Origin: Pseudomonas fluorescens
GTDB lineage: Bacteria; Pseudomonadota; Gammaproteobacteria; Pseudomonadales; Pseudomonadaceae
Length of the DNA stretch: 64,000 nucleotides
Assembly: GCF_019212185.1 (NCBI RefSeq)
Contig: NZ_CP078138.1
Coordinates: 2,338,501 to 2,402,500, forward strand
Direction: 5' to 3'
Part shown: positions 27,247 through 34,955 of the stretch, in pieces
How positions within the stretch are numbered: position 1 is the stretch's first letter
Layout of the letters: each line of letters begins with the position of its first letter
The notes under the pieces: model-generated
Told to the model about the DNA's origin: nothing
The model's input: only the letters and a program-made list of their open reading frames with translations
The model's database searches: none
Translations under genes and position numbers: made by a program

Positions 27247-27665
27247 AAGTCTTGCTTTTTGAGAAGAGAGGATTATCAAGACGTTGAAAAAGTGGTGGCC
27301 CGCTCTGTTTTATTTTGTGTATCTACTGGTGCCTTCAAGGCATCCGTCGGAGCTCGGCGTACTGTGGTGTATCGAACATGGGCGATTGCTGGCGAACTGT
27401 ACCCCTATGATCTTCTGGGCTCTCTTCTCGACCAGGGTCAGCCACTCAGCTTCCGGGATAGGCTCGACGCAGCCTGGAGCCTTGAGGTTTTTTGCGGGTG
27501 CCGCTGGTCTTCTAGCGCGCCTCGGCGGTGGCGACGTCAATGGTCATGCCAAGCACTGCAAATGTGCTCATAGCTTATCTCCGGGCAGCCGCCGGCTTGG
27601 CCAGGCTGGCGTGATTCGTTGAAGTGGGGTATGAATCTCTGATCTCACACTGGCAGGAGGCCGAC
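27247..27665. other. Region with only doubtful reading frames
   Basis: Rightward frames from 27259 and 27284 and a leftward TTG-started frame (27310-27540) overlap each other. The leftward product (Pro/Arg-rich start, then Glu-Ala-Glu-Trp-Leu-Thr-Leu-Val-Glu-Lys) has the most protein-like codons, but an ATG at 27547 that would suit it is in another frame and meets TAG after 11 codons. It could be the broken end of a leftward early gene. Confidence 0.35.
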
Positions 27666-27854
27666 ATGAGGTTACAAAGCGATGTAGACGCCTTGGCGGC
27701 GATTGAAGAGGACGCGAAAGCAATGCTGAAACGGATAGGGCTGCCCAACAGCGAGCAAATGCTTGAGGTGGTCGTCTTCCTTCGCCAGATCATTGATCTC
27801 GCCACCTATACGGAGTCACTTGGCCAATTCATTGAATCGCCGAACTTCGTCTAA
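27666..27854 (+). CDS. Small phage protein, helical
   Basis: A 62-residue protein rich in Ala, Glu and Leu, probably a helical hairpin. The start at 27666 follows AGGAGG at the ideal distance. It lies immediately after the ATPase-PIN cassette and on the same strand, but its GC-rich codons match the phage backbone. Function unknown. Confidence 0.65.
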   Translation: MRLQSDVDALAAIEEDAKAMLKRIGLPNSEQMLEVVVFLRQIIDLATYTESLGQFIESPNFV

Positions 27855-27933
27855 GCCTGAGGCGATGGTGGCAAATTGGTGGAGCTTGGGGTATTTGTGT
27901 TCGGCCCGGCATGGGGCCGGTGAGGAGATAAAA

Positions 27934-28164
27934 ATGGATGAGCACTTCAAGAAAATACCCATTCCGGAGGGTCACACGCTTGTGGCGGCAGGACTCGAAT
28001 GGAAAGGCGCTCGGAAAGGGCGTGATACGGACATCTATTTTTATAATGAGTTGAATGCAGCTGGAGAAGTTGTTGCTTCGTACGAAGTGACCGACAGCAT
28101 GTCTACCTATCCACCTTTCAGCAGCAGCATTAGCGTTTCCAAGGTCAAAGGTTCGGGCGAATAA
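27934..28164 (+). CDS. Small phage protein of unknown function
   Basis: A 76-residue protein with an N-terminal Ile-Pro-Ile-Pro-Glu-Gly-His segment and a Ser-rich C-terminus. GAGGAG sits 8 bases before the ATG at 27934; the longer open frame to 27763 overlaps the upstream gene and is not supported. It is convergent with the DUF2303 gene across a strong hairpin. Confidence 0.65.
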   Translation: MDEHFKKIPIPEGHTLVAAGLEWKGARKGRDTDIYFYNELNAAGEVVASYEVTDSMSTYPPFSSSISVSKVKGSGE

Positions 28165-28176
28165 CCTCGTCCCCCG

Positions 28177-28202
28177 GATCCTGCTGAATCATCAGCAGGA
28201 TC
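28177..28202. terminator. Hairpin between convergent genes
   Basis: GATCCTGCTG and CAGCAGGATC form a perfect 10-bp stem with a 6-base loop between the stops of the genes at 27934 (+) and 28215 (-). It has no long T-run, but its position suits a bidirectional transcription block. Confidence 0.55.
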
Positions 28203-28214
28203 ACTTTGGCAGGC

Positions 28215-29030
28215 TTACTTGGGATCAAATGATCCGAGGGAGAGATAGGCATTGGTGCCGATTTTTTCCTGAAGCACCGTCTTGAATTCCTGGGCGATGT
28301 CTTCACGCTGCACCTCTTCACCAACCCAGCGCAACTTCAGCGCCGGCACCGTGCCGCTGGTGATCACCGAAATTCGCAGGTTGATCTGCTGCTCGGTCAG
28401 GCCTTCGAACGGGATGGTGCTGAACAGCAGGGCTGCCGGCAGTGTTTCTTTGCTACGGGCCTCAATCTGATCCATGGCGCTACGGCTGGCGCTGGTGTCG
28501 CCAACGGTGGTTTCGGATTCGCTGGTGGCTTTGACCGTGATGGTCCGAACGGCAGCGATGGCCCGGGCAACAGGAATCGCTTTGCCTTCGTCATCCACCG
28601 GCGTCAGGTACTGGTGCCAATCCTCGATCCAGTCGCTCAGATCCTTCTGCGTCATAGTCCGACCGCCGATGCTTTGAGCGGCCTTGTAGCCGGCCGACGC
28701 CTTGAGCTTCAGCACTGCGCGGTCATCCGCGTGGCCAGGGGTTACATCAGTGCCCAGGTTGAACAGCAGCGTGCAGGTCATCTCGTCCTGGTCGATGAAG
28801 CCTTTGGCAGTTGAGATGGCACGGCCAGCGACATACGCGCTGAAGTCGGCCAGCGAGTGGGTGGAGTAGATGCCGCGGAAACGGCTACGGCCGGCCTGCC
28901 ATTTCTCCAGGGTGACGACTTGGCAGCCTTCCGGCAGAACAACGGTCGGCGTCTGGGTTGCCAGGTGCTTACCTGTCGCTTCGAGCGCGGTGTCGGTGAT
29001 GAGCTGGATCGCTTCTTTGGTCAGAGACAT
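28215..29030 (-). CDS. DUF2303 (YfdQ-like) phage protein
   Basis: A 271-residue protein that fits the YfdQ/DUF2303 family of phage early-region proteins: Leu-Glu-Lys-Trp-Gln...Arg-Phe-Arg-Gly near residues 41-53, Gly-His-Ala-Asp-Asp-Arg-Ala-Val-Leu in the middle, and Thr-Gln-Lys-Asp-Leu-Ser-Asp-Trp-Ile-Glu-Asp-Trp. The molecular role is not known to me. It is cotranscribed with its upstream neighbour at 29057, which has the YfdP-like position. Confidence 0.85.
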   Translation of the reverse strand: MSLTKEAIQLITDTALEATGKHLATQTPTVVLPEGCQVVTLEKWQAGRSRFRGIYSTHSLADFSAYVAGRAISTAKGFIDQDEMTCTLLFNLGTDVTPGHADDRAVLKLKASAGYKAAQSIGGRTMTQKDLSDWIEDWHQYLTPVDDEGKAIPVARAIAAVRTITVKATSESETTVGDTSASRSAMDQIEARSKETLPAALLFSTIPFEGLTEQQINLRISVITSGTVPALKLRWVGEEVQREDIAQEFKTVLQEKIGTNAYLSLGSFDPK

Positions 29031-29056
29031 TGTTCAGTTCCTTGGTAGTCGAGCGG

Positions 29057-29404
29057 TTAGGTGCGTGGGGTGATGGGGGCTTGTTCGCGGCTGAAGAGTT
29101 GGTCGTGCTTTTCCGCGAAGAGGGTGATCTTGCCGCCGGAGCCGACGTGCATCGGCGTGTCCAGGCTGGTGTTCTCGCTGCGGGTACCGCGCTTGGTCGG
29201 CACCTTGTAGTCGAGCTTGTGCTTGATCTTCACCTGGCTGGACTCGCCGATCTGGCTGAAGTCCAGGGTGATGACCAGCTTGCCGGCCTTTCCGTGGTCG
29301 ACTACACCGGAGGCCACTTCAGACAGGGCGTAACCGATCTGGCTGGCGAAGGCACCGCCGTTCAGCTCTTCGAGAAATTCGGCGGTATCTGTTGCAGTTG
29401 GCAT
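29057..29404 (-). CDS. Phage early protein next to DUF2303
   Basis: A 115-residue protein with alternating strands (Ala-Gly-Lys-Leu-Val-Ile-Thr-Leu-Asp-Phe, Gln-Val-Lys-Ile-Lys-His-Lys-Leu) and a C-terminus containing Ile-Thr-Leu-Phe. It is the usual small partner upstream of DUF2303 genes in prophages; function unknown. 26 bases separate its stop from the next start. Confidence 0.7.
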   Translation of the reverse strand: MPTATDTAEFLEELNGGAFASQIGYALSEVASGVVDHGKAGKLVITLDFSQIGESSQVKIKHKLDYKVPTKRGTRSENTSLDTPMHVGSGGKITLFAEKHDQLFSREQAPITPRT

Positions 29405-29516
29405 TGCGATTACCTCGGGTAGGCGCCGCCCTCCGTGACCGGATGCGGCAGTGGGGTGGTGGAAGTTTGTGAGTAGGTGCGTATGATTTGGTGTTTCGAA
29501 CTAGCCAGGAGGCTTT

Positions 29517-29852
29517 ATGTCGTTTTTTCGAGCTGCACAATGTTTCGCAGCAGCCCAAGATGCACTCACACCACCGCTCCCTTACAGCAATGCGGAAGCT
29601 GTTAAGCACGCATTTAGCGAATGCTCCGAAGGCTTGTCCGGCGTGCCGCGCTCGGAGCTTGATCAGCAAGCTCTGGAGTGGGTCTCTCAGCTAGATTTGC
29701 TGATGGATTATTCAGAGATTGCTGTGCCTCAAGGTAAGGGCGGTCTTCCTGCAAAGGCAGAACTGATTGGCGAGGCGGATCAGAAACTGCTGCTGCAGTT
29801 GGTGGGTGATTTGCAGGCTTGGTTCAGTGCCGCGAACAAGAAGCCTATCTAA
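29517..29852 (+). CDS. Small phage protein on the opposite strand
   Basis: A 111-residue helical protein that runs against the leftward operon. AGGAGG precedes the ATG by 4-5 bases. It contains Ser-Glu-Leu-Asp-Gln-Gln-Ala-Leu-Glu-Trp and a Leu-Gln-Leu-Val-Gly-Asp-Leu-Gln-Ala-Trp end. No family recognised. Its stop overlaps the stop region of the leftward gene at 29849 by 4 bases. Confidence 0.6.
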   Translation: MSFFRAAQCFAAAQDALTPPLPYSNAEAVKHAFSECSEGLSGVPRSELDQQALEWVSQLDLLMDYSEIAVPQGKGGLPAKAELIGEADQKLLLQLVGDLQAWFSAANKKPI

Positions 29853-30211
29853 GAAGGGACTCCGATTTCGTCTTCCGGCTCGCTTGGGCCGTCGTGGAGT
29901 TTGCGAAGGCTCTGTTTATGGAATTCACGCGACACCTCTTCGGTAATAGCGAAAGGTGTCGTGACACAGCGAAGCATAGCGGCAGCAGTCTCGAAGTCCG
30001 CAGCAATCACGTTGCGCTGCAGGTTCTGATACACCTCTTGCTGGTTGTTGAATCCGTGCTCTTTCATCAAGCGCTTGAGGTCAGGCATGAACACGCCGGC
30101 GACTTCAACTGTGAACCGGCCGATGCCTTTCTTGGCATTGTCGGCGGCTTTCTTCTCGCGCTTCTTGCGGTGCTTGATGGCTTCCGCCGTCGCCTGCTGT
30201 ACCGCGGCCAT
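29849..30211 (-). CDS. Phage early protein, Lys-rich N-terminus
   Basis: A 120-residue protein. The first 30 residues are Lys/Ala-rich (His-Arg-Lys-Lys-Arg-Glu-Lys-Lys), followed by a helical domain with Met-Pro-Asp-Leu-Lys-Arg-Leu and a predicted three-helix segment (Glu-Val-Tyr-Gln-Asn-Leu-Gln-Arg-Asn), possibly nucleic-acid binding. No family assigned. Confidence 0.65.
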   Translation of the reverse strand: MAAVQQATAEAIKHRKKREKKAADNAKKGIGRFTVEVAGVFMPDLKRLMKEHGFNNQQEVYQNLQRNVIAADFETAAAMLRCVTTPFAITEEVSREFHKQSLRKLHDGPSEPEDEIGVPS

Positions 30212-30280
30212 GGCCTACCTCTTCAATTCCGCAGGCTGGTATCTCCAGCCATGTTTGTCGTTTGCGCTGCTGGATACGAG

Positions 30281-30895
30281 CTAAGCGACGCATGAGGTAC
30301 AGCCCTGGCGTGCTTTCGGGTAGTCGATGCCATGGGCAGCGATGATCCGCTCGAAGGCTTTGTTGCCGATGGCCAGCCTGCCGCAGCACTGGCGCCGGGT
30401 GATGCCCAGCTCCAGATACGCTCTGATCCGTTCTGCAAGCCTCGCATCCCGGGCCGCCATCTGCTCCAGTCGAGCGGAGTCATAGGCGCCGCTGCGCTCA
30501 GGCTTTTGATAGGAAAAGTCGTAGTCATTGGACAGAGTGAGCAGCTTGCGCCGGTTGATGCCGGTCAGTTGGTGCACCTCCGTCTGGGTCATCGTCTCTG
30601 CCAAACCCTTGATCCGCTCGACCAGAGCTGCCTTTACCCTGGCACGCTCTTCGCGCTCGATATCGCGCTGCGTGATCCGTTCGACTTTGATCGGCGCCGC
30701 GGCGCGCCGCCTCGGTGCTGATCGCTTGATTGGTTCCGGGTCATGCCGGATTGGAGGAGGGGAGTACGTGAAAGGAGCCAACTCCTGAATAGTCCCTCCT
30801 GCTTTCAAGAACGCCTCGACATTGCTGTTCAGCTCCGCACTACGCGAGGCGTTCATTTGGATCATGCTGAGTTCGTGGCTGATATGGATATTCAT
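30281..30895 (-). CDS. Phage DNA-binding-like protein with two HTH-like segments
   Basis: A 204-residue basic protein. Residues of about 95-120 (Met-Thr-Gln-Thr-Glu-Val-His-Gln-Leu-Thr-Gly-Ile-Asn-Arg-Arg-Lys) read like a helix-turn-helix. A second similar unit lies near 170-190 (Ile-Thr-Arg-Arg-Gln-Cys-Cys-Gly-Arg-Leu-Ala-Ile-Gly). The frame extends upstream to 31048, but the ATG at 30895 overlaps the exonuclease stop as ATGA, the pattern of this operon. Role unknown. Confidence 0.65.
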   Translation of the reverse strand: MNIHISHELSMIQMNASRSAELNSNVEAFLKAGGTIQELAPFTYSPPPIRHDPEPIKRSAPRRRAAAPIKVERITQRDIEREERARVKAALVERIKGLAETMTQTEVHQLTGINRRKLLTLSNDYDFSYQKPERSGAYDSARLEQMAARDARLAERIRAYLELGITRRQCCGRLAIGNKAFERIIAAHGIDYPKARQGCTSCVA

Positions 30896-31509
30896 GCGGC
30901 GATCCCCAAAACCCTGTTCATCCGCTCGTCCAGGATTTCGTAGAAGGTTTTCACCCGTTCGGCGAGCTTGCGGATCATCGCTTCGTCGCGGTACACGCGC
31001 TTTACGAAGAGGGGCATGCCAGGCCAGTAACTGATGAAGTCCAGCCATTCACGCTCGGATACCCACAGACCGCCTTGGCACTGGGCGACGTGCTCCTTTG
31101 GCACTTCGCCATTCAAAATCACGCCGACCTGAAACTTGGGCAGTTTGGTCTTGATTTCGGTGAGGCCCTTGTCGCCAACCAGTGCGTCAGGGGAGTACCC
31201 GATTCCATGGTTCAAGATGATCCCTACTGACCTGGTCTTGAGGCTTTCTCGGTCCTCATACAGCCCGCGCGCGACTCCCTCCAGCTCATGTCCCCGGATA
31301 GTGGCCTTGGTCTGGAAAGGAATCTCGGCAGCCTCTTCGGTGATGCGTTCGCCGATTAGCTGATCCATGTAGGTGAATGCGGCCACGCCGAAACCCGCCT
31401 CGCCTTTGCCAGCGACCAGCAGGCAATCCAGCTCGGAGCAGGTGATGATGCCCAGGCGAAGAGCAAGCCACTCAGGTGTGCCCTGATCGATATCAGTGAT
31501 AATCTGCAT
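30892..31509 (-). CDS. YqaJ/lambda-exonuclease-like recombination nuclease
   Basis: A 205-residue PD-(D/E)XK nuclease. The YqaJ pattern is visible: Gly-Thr-Pro-Glu-Trp-Leu-Ala-Leu-Arg-Leu-Gly-Ile-Ile-Thr near the start, a central Tyr-Ser-Pro-Asp-Ala-Leu-Val-Gly, then Glu-Ile-Lys-Thr-Lys (the ExK motif, about residue 118) and Gln-Cys-Gln-Gly. It resects double-strand ends 5' to 3' to feed the ERF annealase encoded upstream, whose 3' end it overlaps by 17 bases. Confidence 0.9.
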   Translation of the reverse strand: MQIITDIDQGTPEWLALRLGIITCSELDCLLVAGKGEAGFGVAAFTYMDQLIGERITEEAAEIPFQTKATIRGHELEGVARGLYEDRESLKTRSVGIILNHGIGYSPDALVGDKGLTEIKTKLPKFQVGVILNGEVPKEHVAQCQGGLWVSEREWLDFISYWPGMPLFVKRVYRDEAMIRKLAERVKTFYEILDERMNRVLGIAA

Positions 31510-32269
31510 TTTGTGTCTCCAGGAGCGCTGATTCGTGCTGCTTGACTGACTTGCTGAGCATCCCCAGCACCTGGTCGAACGCGGCCTTTTCCACCGCAGA
31601 CGGCGTGCCGTGAATACTGGCGAATGCAGCCTTGGCTTTGTCGCTGCAGCGCTCTAGCAGCATGGCCAGTTGAGTTGCCTGAACCGAGGTAACGCGCGGC
31701 GTCACAACGGCGCCGTTACCGTCATCGTCCTCGCCGGTGGTGGTGAAGTTGAGAAGGGCGCCGGCTGTGTAGCGCTTGCCGTAGCTCACGCTGGAGGCCA
31801 CGGCCTGGACGCCGTTCTTGCTGCCGCTGGTGTCTGCCGGAAGCACGAGCGAGGTTGTTTCGCGATGGCCGGCTCTATGGCTCAGAACGCCCTCGACCTC
31901 AATGCCCCGGTCGTTGCGTGGAGTGCGGAAGGTGATCGCGAACCCATGGCGGGCGAGCACCGGCTTGATCACCTCATTGATGTCTTCCCAGAGGGCGTAG
32001 GTGCTCTGGATACGGCCGTTTTTGTCCTTGATACCACCGCGCTCTCCAATGACTGGCAGCTCTTCCTGCATGGCTGACAGCGCTTCGTCGTATTGCTGCT
32101 TGGCCTGCAGCGCATGAATGTTTTGGTGCATGACCATCAACCGCTCCATCTTGTCGATGTCTGCGGTTGGGGACATGGCTACCTGCTGGATGATCTGCAG
32201 GATGGTGACCGACTCGGCGGCTACCGCCGGCGGCTGGGAATGAGTTTCGACCCTGGCTACATGGCTCAT
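31493..32269 (-). CDS. ERF-family single-strand annealing protein
   Basis: A 258-residue protein of the ERF superfamily. Key segments are Gln-Tyr-Asp-Glu-Ala-Leu-Ser-Ala-Met-Gln, Tyr-Ala-Leu-Trp-Glu-Asp-Ile-Asn-Glu-Val-Ile, the Gly-Phe-Ala-Ile-Thr-Phe strand, and the hallmark Ser-Tyr-Gly-Lys-Arg-Tyr. It anneals homologous single strands for Rec-independent recombination and concatemer formation, partnering with the exonuclease at 30892. Confidence 0.92.
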   Translation of the reverse strand: MSHVARVETHSQPPAVAAESVTILQIIQQVAMSPTADIDKMERLMVMHQNIHALQAKQQYDEALSAMQEELPVIGERGGIKDKNGRIQSTYALWEDINEVIKPVLARHGFAITFRTPRNDRGIEVEGVLSHRAGHRETTSLVLPADTSGSKNGVQAVASSVSYGKRYTAGALLNFTTTGEDDDGNGAVVTPRVTSVQATQLAMLLERCSDKAKAAFASIHGTPSAVEKAAFDQVLGMLSKSVKQHESALLETQNADYH

Positions 32270-32279
32270 GGCGGTTACC

Positions 32280-33383
32280 TCAGAAGTTGATGGTGATATG
32301 GGGGATTTCGCGGCGCGCGATCTTCAGAACAATGGTTTTGGCCAGATCTTCAGTGATGTTCAAGGACATCAGCGCCTCTTTGGCAGCGCCCATGACCTTC
32401 ACCTTGTGCGCCTGGTCGGCTTCGCGCAGCTTCTCCTGCCGCAGTATTTCGTCGGCCGCCGCCTGCTGTCGGGCGACTTCATCTTGGCGGGCGCGCTCCA
32501 CGGCCTCAGCCTGGCGGCGTTCGGCATCAATGCGTTGTTGCTCGGCGCGCTGCTCCGCCTCGATCCGCTGACGTTCTGCCTGTTCAGCCTGAAGCTGCAA
32601 TTGCAGGCGCTGGTTCTCGGCATCCTGTCTCTCCCGCTCGGCGGCATCGATCAGGGCCTGCTCGCGCTGAGCCGCTGCTTCACGATCGGCCTGTGCCCGC
32701 TGTTCGGCCTCAACGCGGGTGCGCTCGACGGCCTCACGGGCAATCGCTGCCTCACGGTCTGCCTTGGCGCGGGCTTCGGCCTCTTCGCGGAGGCGGGCCA
32801 GTTCGGCTTGCTCAGCTTCGTACCTGGTGCGCTCGGCGTGTACGGCGCGAAGCTTTGCCAGCGTCTGGTCCTTCACTTGGGCAGCTTCGGCTAAGAACTC
32901 TTCCCAGCTTTCGTCGATTGCGACCAGCTCCAGGTCGGCAATAATCTGGGCGACCTGCTCGGCGCGCGGTGCTCCCTCGAAAACAGCCAGATCCTTGATC
33001 CGTTGAATTCCGTCGACGTGCGCGTCGGTCCGGGCCAGCTCTTTTTGCTCCCAATCCGTCAGTGGCTGGCGGGTGGCGTCTCGCAGGGTATCCATCTTGG
33101 TGACGAACTCCCGCAGCTCAGCCTCGACCACCTTCGGCATTTCCTTCAGGCGCTTCAGGTAATCGCGGCCAGGCTTTTCCACAGCCGTTTTCGATTTGCT
33201 GACCTTGGCGGCGAGAGAGGCGATACGGTCGCGACCCTTGCGAGTGGTCAGGTCCGGGACCTCGGCGGAGACTTCCGCCTGTACCGCGTCGAAGAACCGG
33301 CCAAGGCCACCGGTGACGTATATGACCGGAGCGTTGTCGGCGTTGATGTCGTCGATGGTGATGACTTGCTGTTTTGCGGACAC
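32280..33383 (-). CDS. Long coiled-coil phage protein of the recombination operon
   Basis: A 367-residue protein. The first 150 residues are globular (Ile-Tyr-Val-Thr-Gly-Gly-Leu, then Ser-Lys-Ser-Lys-Thr-Ala-Val-Glu-Lys). Residues of about 180-320 are an extreme Ala/Glu/Arg/Gln coiled coil, and a small C-terminal domain ends Pro-His-Ile-Thr-Ile-Asn-Phe. The GTG at 33383 is the likely start because AAGGA lies 7 bases upstream; the frame itself runs to 33647. Similar proteins sit upstream of ERF genes in other prophages; biochemical function unknown to me. Confidence 0.8.
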   Translation of the reverse strand: MSAKQQVITIDDINADNAPVIYVTGGLGRFFDAVQAEVSAEVPDLTTRKGRDRIASLAAKVSKSKTAVEKPGRDYLKRLKEMPKVVEAELREFVTKMDTLRDATRQPLTDWEQKELARTDAHVDGIQRIKDLAVFEGAPRAEQVAQIIADLELVAIDESWEEFLAEAAQVKDQTLAKLRAVHAERTRYEAEQAELARLREEAEARAKADREAAIAREAVERTRVEAEQRAQADREAAAQREQALIDAAERERQDAENQRLQLQLQAEQAERQRIEAEQRAEQQRIDAERRQAEAVERARQDEVARQQAAADEILRQEKLREADQAHKVKVMGAAKEALMSLNITEDLAKTIVLKIARREIPHITINF

Positions 33384-33427
33384 GAGCGAATCCTTGCCGC
33401 GATGCACGCAGCGTTTGAAGGTGTTGG

Positions 33428-33544
33428 TTATTGGGTGAGCTGGCCGGAGTAGGCGCTTGCCAGCATCCAGGCAATGAAGAGGAGAAGGGTGATGGCTGAG
33501 CCGCGCCAGAAGCAGTAGCGCTTGGCGCGCTGGTAGGAGGTCAT
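33428..33544 (-). CDS. 38-residue single-pass membrane protein
   Basis: ATG at 33544, 7 bases after a perfect AGGAGG, with TAA at 33428. The product has a basic N-terminus (Gln-Arg-Ala-Lys-Arg-Tyr), one hydrophobic helix (Ile-Thr-Leu-Leu-Leu-Phe-Ile-Ala-Trp-Met-Leu) and a short polar tail. Its start overlaps the upstream stop (ATGA). The strong ribosome site makes it a credible micro-protein of unknown role. Confidence 0.6.
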   Translation of the reverse strand: MTSYQRAKRYCFWRGSAITLLLFIAWMLASAYSGQLTQ

Positions 33545-33690
33545 TTTGTAGCCTCCTTTTCCTGCTTAGCCTTGATGGCGCAGTCGGCATGCTGCACTCG
33601 CCAACTGCCAAGATGACGCTCGAAATGGCCGGCGCCCGCTGCAACACTGCCGTGGCAGCGATAGCAGATGCCTGGGTGCTTGTTTCTCAT
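33541..33690 (-). CDS. 49-residue Cys/His protein (possible zinc knuckle)
   Basis: ATG at 33690 overlaps the upstream stop and its TGA overlaps the next ATG. The product has Cys-Tyr-Arg-Cys-His-Gly, Gly-His-Phe-Glu-Arg and Gln-His-Ala-Asp-Cys, spacing that could bind one zinc. Function unknown. Coupled starts and stops on both sides support it as a real gene. Confidence 0.6.
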   Translation of the reverse strand: MRNKHPGICYRCHGSVAAGAGHFERHLGSWRVQHADCAIKAKQEKEATK

Positions 33691-33890
33691 GTCCGCACCT
33701 CATAAGCGACAGTCCACTCACCGCACAGGCAGGCCCGGCAGCTCCAGGCATGCACATTCGGGATGCCCGCATCGTGAGCCAGCGAAAGGGCGCCCAGCCA
33801 CTTGGTGTGGGTGAAGGCCAGGATCATGCGGTCGGCGGGCAGCTCTTCGAGCTGTTCGTCGATCAGCGTTTTAACCGGTGGCGTACTCAT
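33687..33890 (-). CDS. Small phage protein with Cys triplet
   Basis: A 67-residue protein with Ser-Cys-Arg-Ala-Cys-Leu-Cys near its C-terminus. AGGAG precedes the ATG at 33890, which overlaps the upstream stop. It is part of a chain of five tightly coupled small genes (34512 down to 33428). Function unknown. Confidence 0.62.
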   Translation of the reverse strand: MSTPPVKTLIDEQLEELPADRMILAFTHTKWLGALSLAHDAGIPNVHAWSCRACLCGEWTVAYEVRT

Positions 33891-34078
33891 GCGAACTCCT
33901 TTCGCTGCCTGCAATGCTTCAGCAGACGCTGGCAGTAGTGGCTGAACTCTTCGAGGGTGATCAACTGGTCGGTCATTAGGTTGGTGATGATCTGCTGGAC
34001 CAGAACGCTGTTGTCGGGCGGGCAGTCGGGATACTCAAGACCCGCCAGGGCCTCGTCGATCAAAATGTAAGGGCTCAT
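33887..34078 (-). CDS. Small phage protein of unknown function
   Basis: A 63-residue, mostly helical protein (Ile-Leu-Ile-Asp-Glu-Ala-Leu-Ala-Gly-Leu; Gln-Gln-Ile-Ile-Thr-Asn-Leu) with a basic C-terminus. Its start overlaps the stop of the gene at 34075 by 4 bases and its stop overlaps the next start. Confidence 0.6.
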   Translation of the reverse strand: MSPYILIDEALAGLEYPDCPPDNSVLVQQIITNLMTDQLITLEEFSHYCQRLLKHCRQRKEFA

Positions 34079-34512
34079 AGGTCACCGTCCACATCGTCTT
34101 CTGCCTCTTCACGCTGGGCGGTTGCCGCATCGGCGGCGTGCGGCCGGAGCAGGTCGGCTGCGATTTCCTCGAGCCGCTCGATCAACCGCTCGCTGCCCAG
34201 CAGGTATTTGGCATGGGTGCGGCAATCGCTGCTACTTCCAACTACCGAGCTCAGAACCAACTTGGCGAACGAGTCGCGATCATCCAAGCCGTCAATTTGG
34301 CGCTGAGTCAGGTGCAGTTGCAGGTGAGTGGCGTATTCCGCCGCGGTCACCCTCTGCACCGGACCAAGCCGGCGCTTCCACGTCACATCCGACCCGCACA
34401 CCAGCTGTTCAGCGGCGCTCTCAAGCCATTCGCGCTGGTAATCCTGCTCGCTCACCGCCGAAGGCAACTGCGCGTCGTAGTTGAACTGACAAATCTTCAG
34501 TGCTGCATTCAT
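34075..34512 (-). CDS. Phage early protein of unknown function
   Basis: A 145-residue acidic helical protein. GGAGG lies 5 bases before the ATG at 34512. It contains Tyr-Gln-Arg-Glu-Trp-Leu-Glu-Ser-Ala and a very acidic C-terminus (Glu-Glu-Ala-Glu-Asp-Asp-Val-Asp). No family recognised. Confidence 0.65.
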   Translation of the reverse strand: MNAALKICQFNYDAQLPSAVSEQDYQREWLESAAEQLVCGSDVTWKRRLGPVQRVTAAEYATHLQLHLTQRQIDGLDDRDSFAKLVLSSVVGSSSDCRTHAKYLLGSERLIERLEEIAADLLRPHAADAATAQREEAEDDVDGDL

Positions 34513-34658
34513 GGTCGCCTCCAGGGTGGCGGGTATTGATCCAACAAAACTCGGCTGCACTCATCCATTCCGCTGGTTGCCGATGGGCGCGGAGGGGAGT
34601 GCATGCGGGTGGTGTCGGAGGGTATAAGTGGGAATACGATTTCAATAAGGATGTTTCT

Positions 34659-34955
34659 ATGTCGTTGCTGGATCTTGATTCGATCTCGAGGGCTTTGCCT
34701 CACCCCTGGAAGTCCGCTGTGATCGGGCGGGTAGGGGATTCCAACATCAAAGTTCTTCGTATGGATGAAATGCCCTCTGTCGCCGAGGTTCATGACTACA
34801 CCGAAGGCTTGTTAGTCATCTCTGGGCAACTGTTGCTAGGCGTTCAAGGTGACGTGATCACCGTAGGGGCAGGGCAGATGTACCTGGCAGAAGCCGGTGT
34901 CCCTCACGAAGTGTTGCCTGGAAGCCACGGGACCTTAGTCATAGTGGATGTTTGA
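34659..34955 (+). CDS. Cupin-fold small protein
   Basis: A 98-residue single-domain cupin. The barrel strands are seen in Glu-Gly-Leu-Leu-Val-Ile-Ser-Gly-Gln-Leu-Leu-Leu-Gly-Val, Val-Gly-Ala-Gly-Gln-Met-Tyr-Leu-Ala-Glu and Gly-Val-Pro-His-Glu-Val. One His (in Glu-Val-His-Asp) plus the later His could bind metal. AAGGA precedes the ATG at 34659. It runs against the leftward operon, so it is probably cargo with its own promoter. Substrate unknown. Confidence 0.75.
   Translation: MSLLDLDSISRALPHPWKSAVIGRVGDSNIKVLRMDEMPSVAEVHDYTEGLLVISGQLLLGVQGDVITVGAGQMYLAEAGVPHEVLPGSHGTLVIVDV

Noticed and set aside
31493..32269. RecT instead of ERF for the annealase
   Set aside because: Ser-Tyr-Gly-Lys-Arg-Tyr and the Tyr-Ala-Leu-Trp-Glu-Asp segment are ERF hallmarks; no RecT motif is present.
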